Source of the DNA: Thiovibrio sp964588325
GTDB taxonomy: Bacteria > Desulfobacterota > Desulfobulbia > Desulfobulbales > Desulfurivibrionaceae
Direction: 5' to 3'
Length of the DNA stretch: 64,000 nucleotides
NCBI GenBank assembly: GCA_964588325.1
Contig: CAZPOR010000011.1
Location: forward strand, 60,532 to 124,531
The notes under the pieces were generated by a model. It was given only the letters and a program-made list of their open reading frames with translations. It made no database searches and was not told the DNA's origin. Numbering within the stretch: position 1 is the first letter of the stretch; every line of letters begins with the position of its first letter. Shown here piece by piece: positions 33,940 to 42,828 of the stretch. Position numbers and translations under genes: made by a program.

Positions 33940-35610
33940 ATGAAAAAAAATATTAGAAACAAGATGCTGTTCGCTTTTGGCGGAGTTTGTCTGGTTCTGC
34001 TGATCCAGCTCATGGTGAACGGCTTTTTTCAGAGCCAGGTGACCCGCAGCGTGGAAGAGGCCCGGGACAAGGGGTATGGCGGCAACGAGTTGGCCATGGG
34101 GATCAAGCTTGAGGTGCTTCAGGTGCAGGAAATACTCACCGATGCCTGCGCCGTTCGCACCGCGGAGGTTCTGCTCAGCGCCAACAAGGATGCCAGCGAG
34201 CATGTTGCCCGGCTCCGCGAGCATGCCGAGGCGCTGAAAACGCTCCACCCTGACAACCGGCGGGATGTCGAGGAGATTGAGAAACTGTTCGGGGAATTTT
34301 TTGAAAAGGGCAAGCGGACCGCCGAACTTTATGTGAAGGGAGATTTGGCGTTGGGCACCAAGGCCATGGATGAGTTCGACGTCGCGGCCGAGGAGTTGGG
34401 CAAGCTGGTTGACCAGATTGAAGAGGAGATGGAGGCTGAAGCGGCGAAGGGCATTGCCGGCGCGCTTTCCACCATCAAGATGGCGAATATTATCAGCGTG
34501 GTGCTGGGTCTGGCCATTATCGCCTTCACCACCATCCTGGCTTTTGTTTTTTCGGGCAGGATTGCCTCGGCTCTTGGGACAATGGTCGGTGTTGCCCAGC
34601 GGATTGCCGACGGCGATCTGGCCCATACGCAGCAAATGGAGGCCAATAAGGAAGATGAAATCGGGCAGTTGGCCGAAGCTTTGGATAGCATGGTGCAGAA
34701 ACTCCGGGAAATCATCCAGGATGTGCGCATGGCTTCGGATCAGGTGGCTGCGGGCAGCCATGAGTTGAGCAGCAGTTCCCAGCAGGTTTCCCAAGGCGCC
34801 AGCGAGCAGGCCGCCTCGGTGGAGGAGATTTCCAGTTCCATGGAAGAGCTGGCCAGCACCGTGGCCCAGAGCGCCGATAACGCCCGGCAGACCACGGCCA
34901 TCGCCGGCAAGGCGGCGAGGGATGCAGTGGAAGGCGGCAAGGCCATGTCGGAAACCGTGGACGCCATGCAGCATATCGCGGAAAAGATAGAGGTGATCGA
35001 GGAGATTGCCCGGCAGACCAATCTGCTGGCTTTGAATGCCGCCATCGAAGCAGCCAGGGCCGGGGAGCACGGCAAGGGTTTTGCCGTGGTAGCCGCCGAA
35101 GTGCGTAAGCTTGCCGAACGCAGCCAGGTCTCGGCCCAGGAAATCAAAGGAGTTGCCTCGGCCAGCGTGGCCACGGCCACCAATGCAGGCAAGCTGATCA
35201 ACGAGATCGTGCCCCAGATCCAGAAGACCGCCGAACTGGTGCAGGAAATCGATGCGGCCAGCAATGAACAGGCCCGGGGGTTGGAAGAAAACGCCAAGGC
35301 CATCGAGCAGTTCGATCAGGTTATTCAGGCCAACAGCGCGGCGGCCGAGGAAATGGCCTCCACCAGTGAGGAACTCACCGCCCAGGCCGGGCGGCTTCAG
35401 GAAACCATCGCTTTTTTCAGGGTGGATAATGCCATGGACAAAAGACGTTCTGCAAGCGGGGCGGATATTGGCTACCGCAAACCAGGCGGCATTCTGCCGC
35501 CACCTCCTTCCGGAAGGGGCGCGGGCGGGCAGGGGATAAAAGTTCCGCCGGCCAAGGACGGCGGGGCAAGGATTTCTCTCAATGAGGCAAATGACTTTGA
35601 ACGCTATTAA
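33940..35610 (+). CDS. Chemoreceptor 6: four-helix-bundle sensor, HAMP, signalling domain
   Basis: This is a 556-residue methyl-accepting chemotaxis protein of classical layout: helix 1 at about residues 8-28, an all-helical periplasmic domain (about 29-180), helix 2 at about 182-207, HAMP (about 208-260), then the signalling domain. The tail is long, proline- and glycine-rich, and ends NEANDFERY, so CheR can be tethered. It lies 33 nt after receptor 5 and 44 nt before cheA. Repeated blocks of DNA in the signalling region are nearly identical to receptors 1, 3 and 5, suggesting recent duplication or gene conversion. Confidence 0.93.
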   Translation: MKKNIRNKMLFAFGGVCLVLLIQLMVNGFFQSQVTRSVEEARDKGYGGNELAMGIKLEVLQVQEILTDACAVRTAEVLLSANKDASEHVARLREHAEALKTLHPDNRRDVEEIEKLFGEFFEKGKRTAELYVKGDLALGTKAMDEFDVAAEELGKLVDQIEEEMEAEAAKGIAGALSTIKMANIISVVLGLAIIAFTTILAFVFSGRIASALGTMVGVAQRIADGDLAHTQQMEANKEDEIGQLAEALDSMVQKLREIIQDVRMASDQVAAGSHELSSSSQQVSQGASEQAASVEEISSSMEELASTVAQSADNARQTTAIAGKAARDAVEGGKAMSETVDAMQHIAEKIEVIEEIARQTNLLALNAAIEAARAGEHGKGFAVVAAEVRKLAERSQVSAQEIKGVASASVATATNAGKLINEIVPQIQKTAELVQEIDAASNEQARGLEENAKAIEQFDQVIQANSAAAEEMASTSEELTAQAGRLQETIAFFRVDNAMDKRRSASGADIGYRKPGGILPPPPSGRGAGGQGIKVPPAKDGGARISLNEANDFERY

Positions 35611-35654
35611 CGGGATTATTTTTTCCGGCATACGGGCGACCAAGAAGGTGAAAC

Positions 35655-37745
35655 ATGGCTGATACCGAATACGCAGAAGTTTTTCGCGAGGAAGCGGGCG
35701 AGCTGCTTGAAGAGTTGGAAACCTCTCTGTTGGAATTGGAGAAGGATCCGGCCGATCTCAAGATAGTGAGCCGGGTTTTCCGGGCAATGCATACCATCAA
35801 GGGGTCCGGAGCGATGTTCGGCTTCGACGATATCGCCGGGTTCACCCATCATGTGGAAACGGCCCTGGATAAGGTTCGGGACGGAACGGTGCCTGTGAGC
35901 ACCGAGTTGATCGACCTGACCTTGGCCTCGCGGGACCATATCCGCGCCCTGCTCGATGCCGCCACCGGTGGAGGCGAGGCAGATCCCGCCGAGGGGGAGC
36001 GGATCATCAGCGGGTTGCAAGCCTTGGTTGGCGGCGGCGCCCGGGATAGGGCACAGGCGATTGTTGCTCCGGAGGTTCCGGCGAAGGAAAAGGATCCCAC
36101 CGAGGGCAGGCGCAGTCATTACCGGATTTCCATTAAGCCGACGCCGGAGTTTTTTGTGGGCGGCTACACCATGGAAGCACTGACCGGAGAACTTGACACG
36201 CTGGGAGAAAGCACGGTTTTCATGGATGCCGAGCATGAAGGGGGCGGGGTGCTCATCCTGCTCACCACCGACAAGGGGCTCAATGCCATTGAAGATGTGC
36301 TGGTGTTTGCCGAATCGAGTTGCCAGGTGGCGGTGACGGTGCTTGCCGTCGAAGGGGAGGAAGACCTTGAAGAGCACAAAAAGCTCGGCCAGATCCTGCT
36401 GGAACGGGGGGAGATTTCCGCCGATGATCTGACTACGGTGCTTGCCCGGCAAAAACCGCTGGGCGAACTGCTGGTCGGGGAGAAGCTTGTCTCTCGAACC
36501 AGTGTTGACGGAGCCCTTGCCGAACAGAGGCTGGTCCGGGAGGCCAAGGAAAAAGCGACGGTGGCCAAGGGTGCGGAAAGCATCCGGGTTGCCTCGGAAA
36601 AACTGGATCAACTCATCAATCTGGTGGGAGAATTGGTTGTCACCCAGGCGCGACTGACCCAGGTTGCCTCCAGCAACAAGGACGCCGATCTTGTCGAGCC
36701 GGTGGAGGAAGTGGAGCGCCTTACCGCGGAACTGCGGGATTGCGTGCTCAATATCCGGATGTTGCCCATCGGCACCACCTTTGCCAAATTCAAGCGGCTG
36801 GTCCGGGATCTTTCCGCCGAACTGGGCAAGGAAGTGGTCATGGTCACCGAGGGCGCGGAAACCGAACTGGACAAGAATGTCATCGACCAGTTGGGCGACC
36901 CCATGGTCCATCTTATCCGCAACAGTATCGATCATGGAATCGAGTCCCCGGAGGAACGGGAGCTGGCCGGTAAGCCGCGCAAGGGCACCATATCCCTTGC
37001 CGCCCAGCATTCCGGGGCCAATGTCGTCATCACCGTCACCGACGACGGCAAGGGGCTCGATGCGGAGAGGATCCGGCAGAAAGGCTTGGAAAAAGGGCTG
37101 CTTCGGGTGGATACCGAACTGAGCGAACAGGATATCTGGAACACTATTTTCACCCCGGGTCTTTCCACGGCCAAGACCGTTACCAGCGTCTCTGGGCGGG
37201 GGGTGGGCATGGACGTGGTGAAAAGCACGGTGGATGCCCTCAAGGGTTCGGTGTCGGTAACCCGGAGCGTCAAGGGGCAGGGCACCACCATCACCATCAT
37301 GTTGCCCCTGACCCTGGCCATCATTGACGGCCTGCTGGTGCAGGTCGGAGAAACCCATTTTGTTCTTCCTCTTTCCCAGGTGGAGGAATGCGTGGAATTG
37401 ACCCAGGAGGATATCGCCAGATTCCATGAACGGCGGATGCTGCCGGTGCGGGATCAGCTCGTGCCCTATGTGCGGCTCCGGGATTTCTTTGCCATTGCCG
37501 GAGAACGGCCGGCGCGGGAGCAGATGGTGATCAGCCGAATCAACGGCGATCGCTTTGGCCTGGTGTTGGATGGGGTGGTGGGCGAGCACCAGACGGTTTT
37601 GAAATCACTGGGCTGGGTCTACCGGAATGCCACGGGCCTTTCTGGCTCGACAATCCTGGGGAACGGCCATGTCGCCCTGATTCTTGATGTGGCCAATGTT
37701 ATGCAGTGCGCCCGCCGGGAAGAGCATAATGCTCTAGCCAACTGA
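35655..37745 (+). CDS. cheA: Chemotaxis histidine kinase CheA
   Basis: This 696-residue cytoplasmic kinase reads receptor state and phosphorylates response regulators. The HPt domain is at about residues 5-105 with phosphorylated His in MHTIKGSGAMFGF. A central domain (about 155-240, YRISIKPTPEFFVGG) stands where CheA usually has P2. The dimerisation helices carry SIRVASEKLDQLINLVGELV. The ATPase domain has HLIRNSIDHGIE (N box), TDDGKGLD and GRGVGMDVV. The C-terminal CheW-like domain is at about 555-685. A short stretch with EIGQILLERG-like repeats (about 245-310) is also present. It ends the receptor 4-5-6 operon; heptad element C follows it. Confidence 0.96.
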   Translation: MADTEYAEVFREEAGELLEELETSLLELEKDPADLKIVSRVFRAMHTIKGSGAMFGFDDIAGFTHHVETALDKVRDGTVPVSTELIDLTLASRDHIRALLDAATGGGEADPAEGERIISGLQALVGGGARDRAQAIVAPEVPAKEKDPTEGRRSHYRISIKPTPEFFVGGYTMEALTGELDTLGESTVFMDAEHEGGGVLILLTTDKGLNAIEDVLVFAESSCQVAVTVLAVEGEEDLEEHKKLGQILLERGEISADDLTTVLARQKPLGELLVGEKLVSRTSVDGALAEQRLVREAKEKATVAKGAESIRVASEKLDQLINLVGELVVTQARLTQVASSNKDADLVEPVEEVERLTAELRDCVLNIRMLPIGTTFAKFKRLVRDLSAELGKEVVMVTEGAETELDKNVIDQLGDPMVHLIRNSIDHGIESPEERELAGKPRKGTISLAAQHSGANVVITVTDDGKGLDAERIRQKGLEKGLLRVDTELSEQDIWNTIFTPGLSTAKTVTSVSGRGVGMDVVKSTVDALKGSVSVTRSVKGQGTTITIMLPLTLAIIDGLLVQVGETHFVLPLSQVEECVELTQEDIARFHERRMLPVRDQLVPYVRLRDFFAIAGERPAREQMVISRINGDRFGLVLDGVVGEHQTVLKSLGWVYRNATGLSGSTILGNGHVALILDVANVMQCARREEHNALAN

Positions 37746-37751
37746 AGAAAA

Positions 37752-37850
37752 AAGGGGCAAGGATGAAGGTGAAAGGATAAAGGATAACGGGTTGATTTTT
37801 TTGCACCTTTAACCTTTATCCCGTAGCCTCGGCCTTCAGCCTTGCATCTT
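37752..37850. repeat. Heptad fold-back element C (cheA-cheW gap)
   Basis: Five in-phase heptads AAGGNNN (37752-37786) begin a few bases after the cheA stop. The complementary arm lies at 37803-37850 (CACCTTTAACCTTTATCC...). The spacer contains a run of T. Confidence 0.8.
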
Positions 37851-37875
37851 AACTCAAGCACACAGGAGAGAAATC

Positions 37876-38430
37876 ATGAGTGTAAAAAACGAGACGATTC
37901 AGTCGCAGACCACGCAATATCTCACCTTCATGCTCCGGGAGGAGGGGTTTGCCATTGAAATATCCAAGGTCAGGGAGGTGCTTGACGTCACCACCATGAC
38001 CAGGATTCCCCGGATGCCAGAATATCTGAGCGGGGTCATCAACCTGCGCGGCAATGTGGTGCCGGTTATGGATCTTGGCCAGAAATTGGGTATGGGAAGC
38101 ATCGAATACACCAAGAATACCTGCATCATGATCGTGGAACTGGAAGTGGACGCCAACCTTGTGGAGATGGGGGTGCTCACCGATTCCGTGCAGATGGTGC
38201 TTGATCTCAACCCCGAGGACATCGAGTCTGTTCCGAAAATGGGCACCAATCTGAACACCGAGTTCATCAAGGGCATGGGGCGGCAGACCGAGGAGAAATT
38301 CTTGATCATCCTCGATATCGATAAGGTTCTGGCCAGCGAGGGCGAAGCGGCTCTGCGGGAAATGGACAGTCCCGCCTCGGTTCAGGCAGTTGGCGCCACG
38401 CCCGAAGAAGCTGTCGGCGTGGAAGCATAA
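37876..38430 (+). CDS. cheW: Chemotaxis coupling protein CheW
   Basis: This 184-residue adaptor links receptors to CheA. One CheW domain spans about residues 12-155: YLTFMLREEGFAIEISKVREVL, IPRMPEYLSGVINLRGNVVPVMDL and a VDSV-like VLTDSVQMVLDL. The C-terminal 30 residues are a variable acidic tail. The start is ATG 37876 after CAGGAG. It is flanked on both sides by heptad elements C and D, and element D begins on its stop codon. Confidence 0.95.
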   Translation: MSVKNETIQSQTTQYLTFMLREEGFAIEISKVREVLDVTTMTRIPRMPEYLSGVINLRGNVVPVMDLGQKLGMGSIEYTKNTCIMIVELEVDANLVEMGVLTDSVQMVLDLNPEDIESVPKMGTNLNTEFIKGMGRQTEEKFLIILDIDKVLASEGEAALREMDSPASVQAVGATPEEAVGVEA

Positions 38431-38498
38431 AGGCGCAAGGCTACAGGCTCAAGGCAAAAGGTCCGGCATGGGCTTTTTGGCTATCCTTTTACCCTGCC
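38430..38498. repeat. Heptad fold-back element D (cheW-cheR gap)
   Basis: Five heptads (38430-38464: AAGGCGC, AAGGCTA, CAGGCTC, AAGGCAA, AAGGTCC) start on the last base of the cheW stop codon. A shorter complementary arm CTATCCTTTTACCCTGCC is at 38481-38498. Confidence 0.7.
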
Positions 38499-38514
38499 GG
38501 TATTTGGGGGACGC

Positions 38515-39399
38515 ATGACTTTTTCCGGAAATCAGGGAAGTTCAGGGGATTGGTCCGTGCAGTCACCGGCATTGTCCGATCGGGATTTCAATCGGTTCAG
38601 CGCTTTTATTTACGAGACCTGCGGCATCAAACTGCCTCCCATCAAGAAAACCATGCTTTCCGCCCGGTTGCAGAAGCGGCTGCGGCAGCTCCATCTGGAT
38701 TCCTTCTCCGCCTATCTCGATTATGTATTGAGTCCCGATGGCCAAGCCAGGGAACTGTGCCACATGATCGACGTGGTCAGCACCAACAAGACCGATTTTT
38801 TCCGGGAGGCAAAGCATTTTGATGTCATGACCTCTCTCGTTCTCCCCGACTATGTGCAGCGGATGACCCATTCGGCCCACAAGACTCTCCGGGTATGGAG
38901 CGCGGGCTGTTCCAGCGGCGAGGAGCCGTACACCATGGCCATGGTGCTGGAGGAGTTCTTCTCCCGCTATCCGGGGCTGGACTATTCCATCTTCGCCACG
39001 GATATCTGCACCGAGGTGCTTGCCAAGGCGGAAGAGGCTATTTATTCCGATGATGTGGTGGCGCCGGTTTCGGCGGTGTTCCGCAATAAGTATCTGATGA
39101 AGGGAAAGGGAGCGCACAAAGGATTTCACCGGGTTGTCCCGGAACTTCGCCGCAAGGTGGAATTCCGGCGGCTCAATTTCATGGATCGGGATTTCGGCAT
39201 TGACCGGAAGATGGACATCATCTTTTGCCGGAACGTAATCATCTATTTTGACCGGAAAACCCAGTGTGCGCTGTTTGAAAAATTTTATCGTCAGCTTTCG
39301 CCCAAGGGCTATTTGTTCACCGGGCATTCGGAAACCCTGGAAGGCATAGGAGACCGGATGGATCGTGTCGCCGCGGCGGTGTATCGATGCCGCAAATAA
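38515..39399 (+). CDS. cheR: Chemotaxis methyltransferase CheR
   Basis: This 294-residue enzyme methylates receptor glutamates using S-adenosylmethionine. The N-terminal helical domain is at about residues 22-100. The SAM-binding region shows LRVWSAGCSSGEEPYTMAMV, and IIFCRNVIIYFDRKTQ lies near the end of the Rossmann part. GHSETL closes the domain. ATG 38515 follows GGGGGACG. Its last 13 nt overlap cheD. The receptors' FERY-type tails are the likely docking site for its beta-subdomain. Confidence 0.95.
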   Translation: MTFSGNQGSSGDWSVQSPALSDRDFNRFSAFIYETCGIKLPPIKKTMLSARLQKRLRQLHLDSFSAYLDYVLSPDGQARELCHMIDVVSTNKTDFFREAKHFDVMTSLVLPDYVQRMTHSAHKTLRVWSAGCSSGEEPYTMAMVLEEFFSRYPGLDYSIFATDICTEVLAKAEEAIYSDDVVAPVSAVFRNKYLMKGKGAHKGFHRVVPELRRKVEFRRLNFMDRDFGIDRKMDIIFCRNVIIYFDRKTQCALFEKFYRQLSPKGYLFTGHSETLEGIGDRMDRVAAAVYRCRK

Positions 39400-39908
39400 G
39401 GGATATCCTCGATACGGATCTCCCGGTGGTGAACCTGCACCCCGGCGAGCTGTTTGTCGCCCAGGAGCCGACACTGATCGCCACCATCCTCGGCTCCTGC
39501 GTTTCGGTGTGCCTGTTTTGCCCCAGGCAGAAGACCGGGGCCATGTGCCATGGCGTGATGCCGGTTCGAGCGGATGTGGATGAGGAGGATAATTTCCGCT
39601 TTGTGGAGAGTTCGGTGCGGTACATGGTTGAGATCCTGACCCACGGCAATGTTTTTTGTCCCAACGCCGGACTGGTGGCAAAGATCTTTGGCGGGGCGGA
39701 TGTTCTGGATGTGCGATTTGGTCCGGCAACCGGCGCCAGAAGCATTGGCGCAATGAATATCAAGGCGGCGCGAGAGGCTTTGGCTCGATACAATGTTTCC
39801 ATTGCCGTGGAGGAGGTGGGCGGAGTGCATGGTTGCAAGCTCTTTTTCTATACCCACACCGGCGAAGTTTTGCTGCGGCGTATTCCCCGTTCTTCTGTCC
39901 CAGGGTGA
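39387..39908 (+). CDS. cheD: Chemoreceptor glutamine deamidase CheD
   Basis: This 173-residue enzyme converts receptor glutamines to methylatable glutamates and often also regulates adaptation. The catalytic Cys lies in TILGSCVSVCLF and the His in GAMCHGVMPV. NAGLVAKIFGGADVL and VGGVHGCKLFFYTHTGEV are family blocks. It overlaps cheR by 13 nt and cheB by one base (TGATG at 39906-39910), showing tight coupling of the three adaptation enzymes. No CheC partner is in the window. Confidence 0.94.
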   Translation: MPQIRDILDTDLPVVNLHPGELFVAQEPTLIATILGSCVSVCLFCPRQKTGAMCHGVMPVRADVDEEDNFRFVESSVRYMVEILTHGNVFCPNAGLVAKIFGGADVLDVRFGPATGARSIGAMNIKAAREALARYNVSIAVEEVGGVHGCKLFFYTHTGEVLLRRIPRSSVPG

Positions 39909-40978
39909 TGTCGATGTCTCATGGTAAAATCAGGGTGCTGATCGTCGACGATTCCGCCGTGGTGCGGCAGACCTTGACCGATACGCTGCAGTCGGATCCG
40001 CATATCGAGGTGATGGGAGCGGCCAGGGACCCCTATGTGGCTGCCGATCTTATCGCCAAAGAGGTGCCGGACGTCATCGTCCTTGACGTGGAGATGCCGC
40101 GCATGGACGGGATCACCTTTCTCCACAAGCTCATGAGCCAGCATCCCATTCCGGTGGTCATGTGTTCGACTCTTACGGAAAAAGGGGCGGAAACCACGCT
40201 CAAGGCCTTGGAATACGGGGCCATCGACATCATTCAGAAGCCCAAGCTGGGCACGAAACAGTTCATCGAAGAGTCGAGAATCCGGATCTGCGACGCAGTC
40301 AAGGCCGCATCCAGAGTCATGGTCAAGCGCATTTCCGCCAAGCCCCATCATGTGGAGAAAAAACTCACCGCCGATGTTATGCTGCCCCCGCCTTCCTCCA
40401 CCGCCATGGTGCAGACCACCGAACAGGTGGTGGCGGTGGGCGCGTCCACCGGCGGCACCGAAGCCCTGCGGATATTTCTCGAAGCGTTGCCCGGGGATTG
40501 TTCCGGCATCGTTATTGTGCAGCACATGCCCGAAGGATTTACCCGCGCCTTTGCCGAGCGGTTGAACGGACTGTGCCGCATCCGGGTCAAGGAAGCGCAG
40601 GACGGCGATACCGTGTTGCGCGGCCAGGCCCTGATCGCCCCCGGCAACCGGCACATGCTGCTGAAACGCAGCGGCGCCCGCTATTTCGTGGAGATCAAGG
40701 ATGGGCCTCTGGTCTGCAGGCACCGGCCCTCGGTGGATGTGCTTTTCCGTTCCACTGCCCGCTACGCAGGGAAAAATGCCATCGGCATCATCATGACCGG
40801 CATGGGGGATGACGGGGCGCGGGGAATGGCCGAGATGCACCAGGCCGGAGCCTACACCATCGCCCAGGATGAGGCGTCCTGCGTGGTTTTTGGCATGCCC
40901 AAGGAGGCCATCGCCCTTGGCGGGGTGGAAAAAATTGTGTCTCTTGAGCGGATTGCTCCCCTGATAGCCGGGAAATGA
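39908..40978 (+). CDS. cheB: Protein-glutamate methylesterase CheB
   Basis: This 356-residue enzyme has an N-terminal receiver (about residues 5-125; phosphorylated Asp in VIVLDVEMPRMDG) and a C-terminal methylesterase (about 165-350). The Ser-His-Asp triad is visible as Ser in VAVGASTGGTEAL, His in VIVQHMPEGFTRAFAERLN and Asp in IIMTGMGDDGARGM. It removes methyl groups from the receptors when phosphorylated by CheA. The ATG at 39908 shares a base with the cheD stop; a second in-frame ATG lies at 39914. Confidence 0.96.
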   Translation: MSMSHGKIRVLIVDDSAVVRQTLTDTLQSDPHIEVMGAARDPYVAADLIAKEVPDVIVLDVEMPRMDGITFLHKLMSQHPIPVVMCSTLTEKGAETTLKALEYGAIDIIQKPKLGTKQFIEESRIRICDAVKAASRVMVKRISAKPHHVEKKLTADVMLPPPSSTAMVQTTEQVVAVGASTGGTEALRIFLEALPGDCSGIVIVQHMPEGFTRAFAERLNGLCRIRVKEAQDGDTVLRGQALIAPGNRHMLLKRSGARYFVEIKDGPLVCRHRPSVDVLFRSTARYAGKNAIGIIMTGMGDDGARGMAEMHQAGAYTIAQDEASCVVFGMPKEAIALGGVEKIVSLERIAPLIAGK

Positions 40979-41094
40979 AAAAAAAGATTCTAAAAAGGAA
41001 GCCCGTGTAATAGTATGTTACCATATTGAATGGACACGTTTTTGCCTGTGAAGGGCTGGGCAAGCCGGAAGGATAACGAGCGAGAAGGAGTACC

Positions 41095-42681
41095 ATGGAT
41101 CTCTTAAAGGATTTTGCGCAAAAAGATATGATCGAACAGATCATCTGCCTGGATGAGATCAAGGAATCCAGGTTGGTGGAAGCCATTCCCGGCTTGTGGA
41201 ATCTGTATGCCAATCCGCTTGGAGATCAGGCGGTCGATGAAATGGTCTACCACACCATTTTTGATCTGCTTGCCGGACGGGAGCAAGAGATCATCGCCGG
41301 CCTGGAGCATCAATCAGCGGCTGTCCGTCTTCTCTGCATCCGGCGGGCGGCCGACGGTGGTTCCGCCGCCCTCAAGGACGCGCTGATCAAACTCCTTGGC
41401 TCGGCAACGGACAATGAGCTGGTCTCCGAGATCATTCGGGCTCTATGCAATTTCAAGGATGAGGGCCTTACCGGTATTCTGCTGCCGTATCTCAAGCATG
41501 ACGATTATTCCGTGGTTGCCTGGGCCATGCGCTCCCTTGCCGCCACCCATGATCCAAAAGTCTGTAATGCCTTGATGGCCTTGGTTTCCGAGAGCAAGGA
41601 GGTCCAGAAAGTTGATGCCGGGTGCGACCTGCGCACTGCCCTGGCCGTGGAAAACCTCGCTAATTTTCCCGGCGACACGACGGCTGATTTTCTCATCGGG
41701 TTCATCCATCACGCCAATCCCTCGTTCCGGCGGGTCGTGATCTCTACCCTTGCCGGCATGGGGGAGGGGATTCTCTCTGCCCTGGAAAGATGTCTCGATA
41801 CCGGTGACAAGGATGAAAAAATCATGGCGGCCAACGTCATCGGCATGACCGGGAAAAAACGGGGCGCCGATATTCTGGTCGCCCATCTGGAAAATGCCGG
41901 AGAGGCCAACCTTAAATTCGCCATCTATGAAGCGCTGGGAAGGATCACCTCCATGCGCAGCGTGATTGGCCTGACCGACGGCTTGGCCGAGACGGATGAT
42001 CTTGTTCTCATTGCCGTGGTGACCGCCCTTGACCACCAGTGCAATCCGGGGGTGGTCAAGATGCTGAACGAGATCATTGCCAAGGGTGACGCCCAGAGCA
42101 GGCAGGTGCTTTCGGCCATCGTCACCTCCCACGCCCGGCAACTCTTTGCCGCCCTCTATAAAGATGGCGGACAGCGCGTTGTCTTGCTTGACGCCGTGGG
42201 AAAATCAGGGGATCATCAAGCCATCGGCGCCTTCCGGGCCGAACTGGAGAGGATCGGAGGAGACCAGGCCGCCAAAGATATCCAGGAGTTGAGCCTCGCC
42301 GATGTCGGCGCCAAGGAAAAACGTATTCTTGCCGCGGATGACTCCAAGGCCATGCTCTTCTTCTATAAGGGGGTTGCCGCGGACCTCGGCATGGAGCTGG
42401 TCACGGTGGAAGACGGCAAAAAAGCCTTTGATTATCTCCAGATAGACAGCGAATTTGACCTGATCATCACCGATATGAACATGCCGAACATGGACGGTAT
42501 CGAGCTGACCCGCGAGATTCGGAAAAAAACGGAATGGGCAAAGATTCCGGTGTTGATGGCGACCACCGAATCGGAAAAAACCCAGTCGGAACTGGCCCGG
42601 CAGGCCGGGGTGACGGATTTCATCACCAAGCCCTTTTCCAAGGAAGACTTCAAGGCGAAGATCGGGCAGATGTTTGCCTGA
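41095..42681 (+). CDS. HEAT-repeat protein fused to a CheY-like receiver
   Basis: This 528-residue protein is cytoplasmic. Residues about 1-395 are alpha-helical HEAT-like repeats (for example LLPYLKHDDYSVVAWAMRSLAATHD and SFRRVVISTLAGMGEGILSAL). Residues about 405-528 are a complete receiver: acidic pair in ILAADDSKA, phosphorylated Asp in DLIITDMNMPNMDGIEL, Thr in ATTESEK and Lys in DFITKPFS. ATG 41095 follows AAGGAG after a 116-nt gap behind cheB, and an intrinsic terminator ends the unit. It is the only receiver besides CheB in this chemotaxis island, so it is the likely output protein or a phosphate sink. The HEAT part would give protein binding. Confidence 0.9.
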   Translation: MDLLKDFAQKDMIEQIICLDEIKESRLVEAIPGLWNLYANPLGDQAVDEMVYHTIFDLLAGREQEIIAGLEHQSAAVRLLCIRRAADGGSAALKDALIKLLGSATDNELVSEIIRALCNFKDEGLTGILLPYLKHDDYSVVAWAMRSLAATHDPKVCNALMALVSESKEVQKVDAGCDLRTALAVENLANFPGDTTADFLIGFIHHANPSFRRVVISTLAGMGEGILSALERCLDTGDKDEKIMAANVIGMTGKKRGADILVAHLENAGEANLKFAIYEALGRITSMRSVIGLTDGLAETDDLVLIAVVTALDHQCNPGVVKMLNEIIAKGDAQSRQVLSAIVTSHARQLFAALYKDGGQRVVLLDAVGKSGDHQAIGAFRAELERIGGDQAAKDIQELSLADVGAKEKRILAADDSKAMLFFYKGVAADLGMELVTVEDGKKAFDYLQIDSEFDLIITDMNMPNMDGIELTREIRKKTEWAKIPVLMATTESEKTQSELARQAGVTDFITKPFSKEDFKAKIGQMFA

Positions 42682-42707
42682 TCCCGGTGTTATGAGACGA
42701 GGGGAAA

Positions 42708-42738
42708 AGAGTCTGCCTCCGGGCAGGCTCTTTTTGTT
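42708..42738 (+). terminator. Intrinsic terminator closing the chemotaxis island
   Basis: AGAGTCTGCC pairs with GGCAGGCTCT (one wobble) around TCCG, followed by TTTTTGTTT. Confidence 0.93.
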
Positions 42739-42828
42739 TGACCCCAAGGGTTTTCTTCCGTACTATTCCGCAGGGCATGCGTCCTAAGTCGCCGTGCTAA
42801 AAAATTTTGATCCTCCATGGGGAATGCA

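Noticed and set aside
33037..35643. 868-codon open frame on the minus strand across chemoreceptors 5 and 6
   Set aside because: Antisense shadow of biased codons in two genes; similar shadows occur opposite the other receptors with the same leucine/glycine-rich composition.
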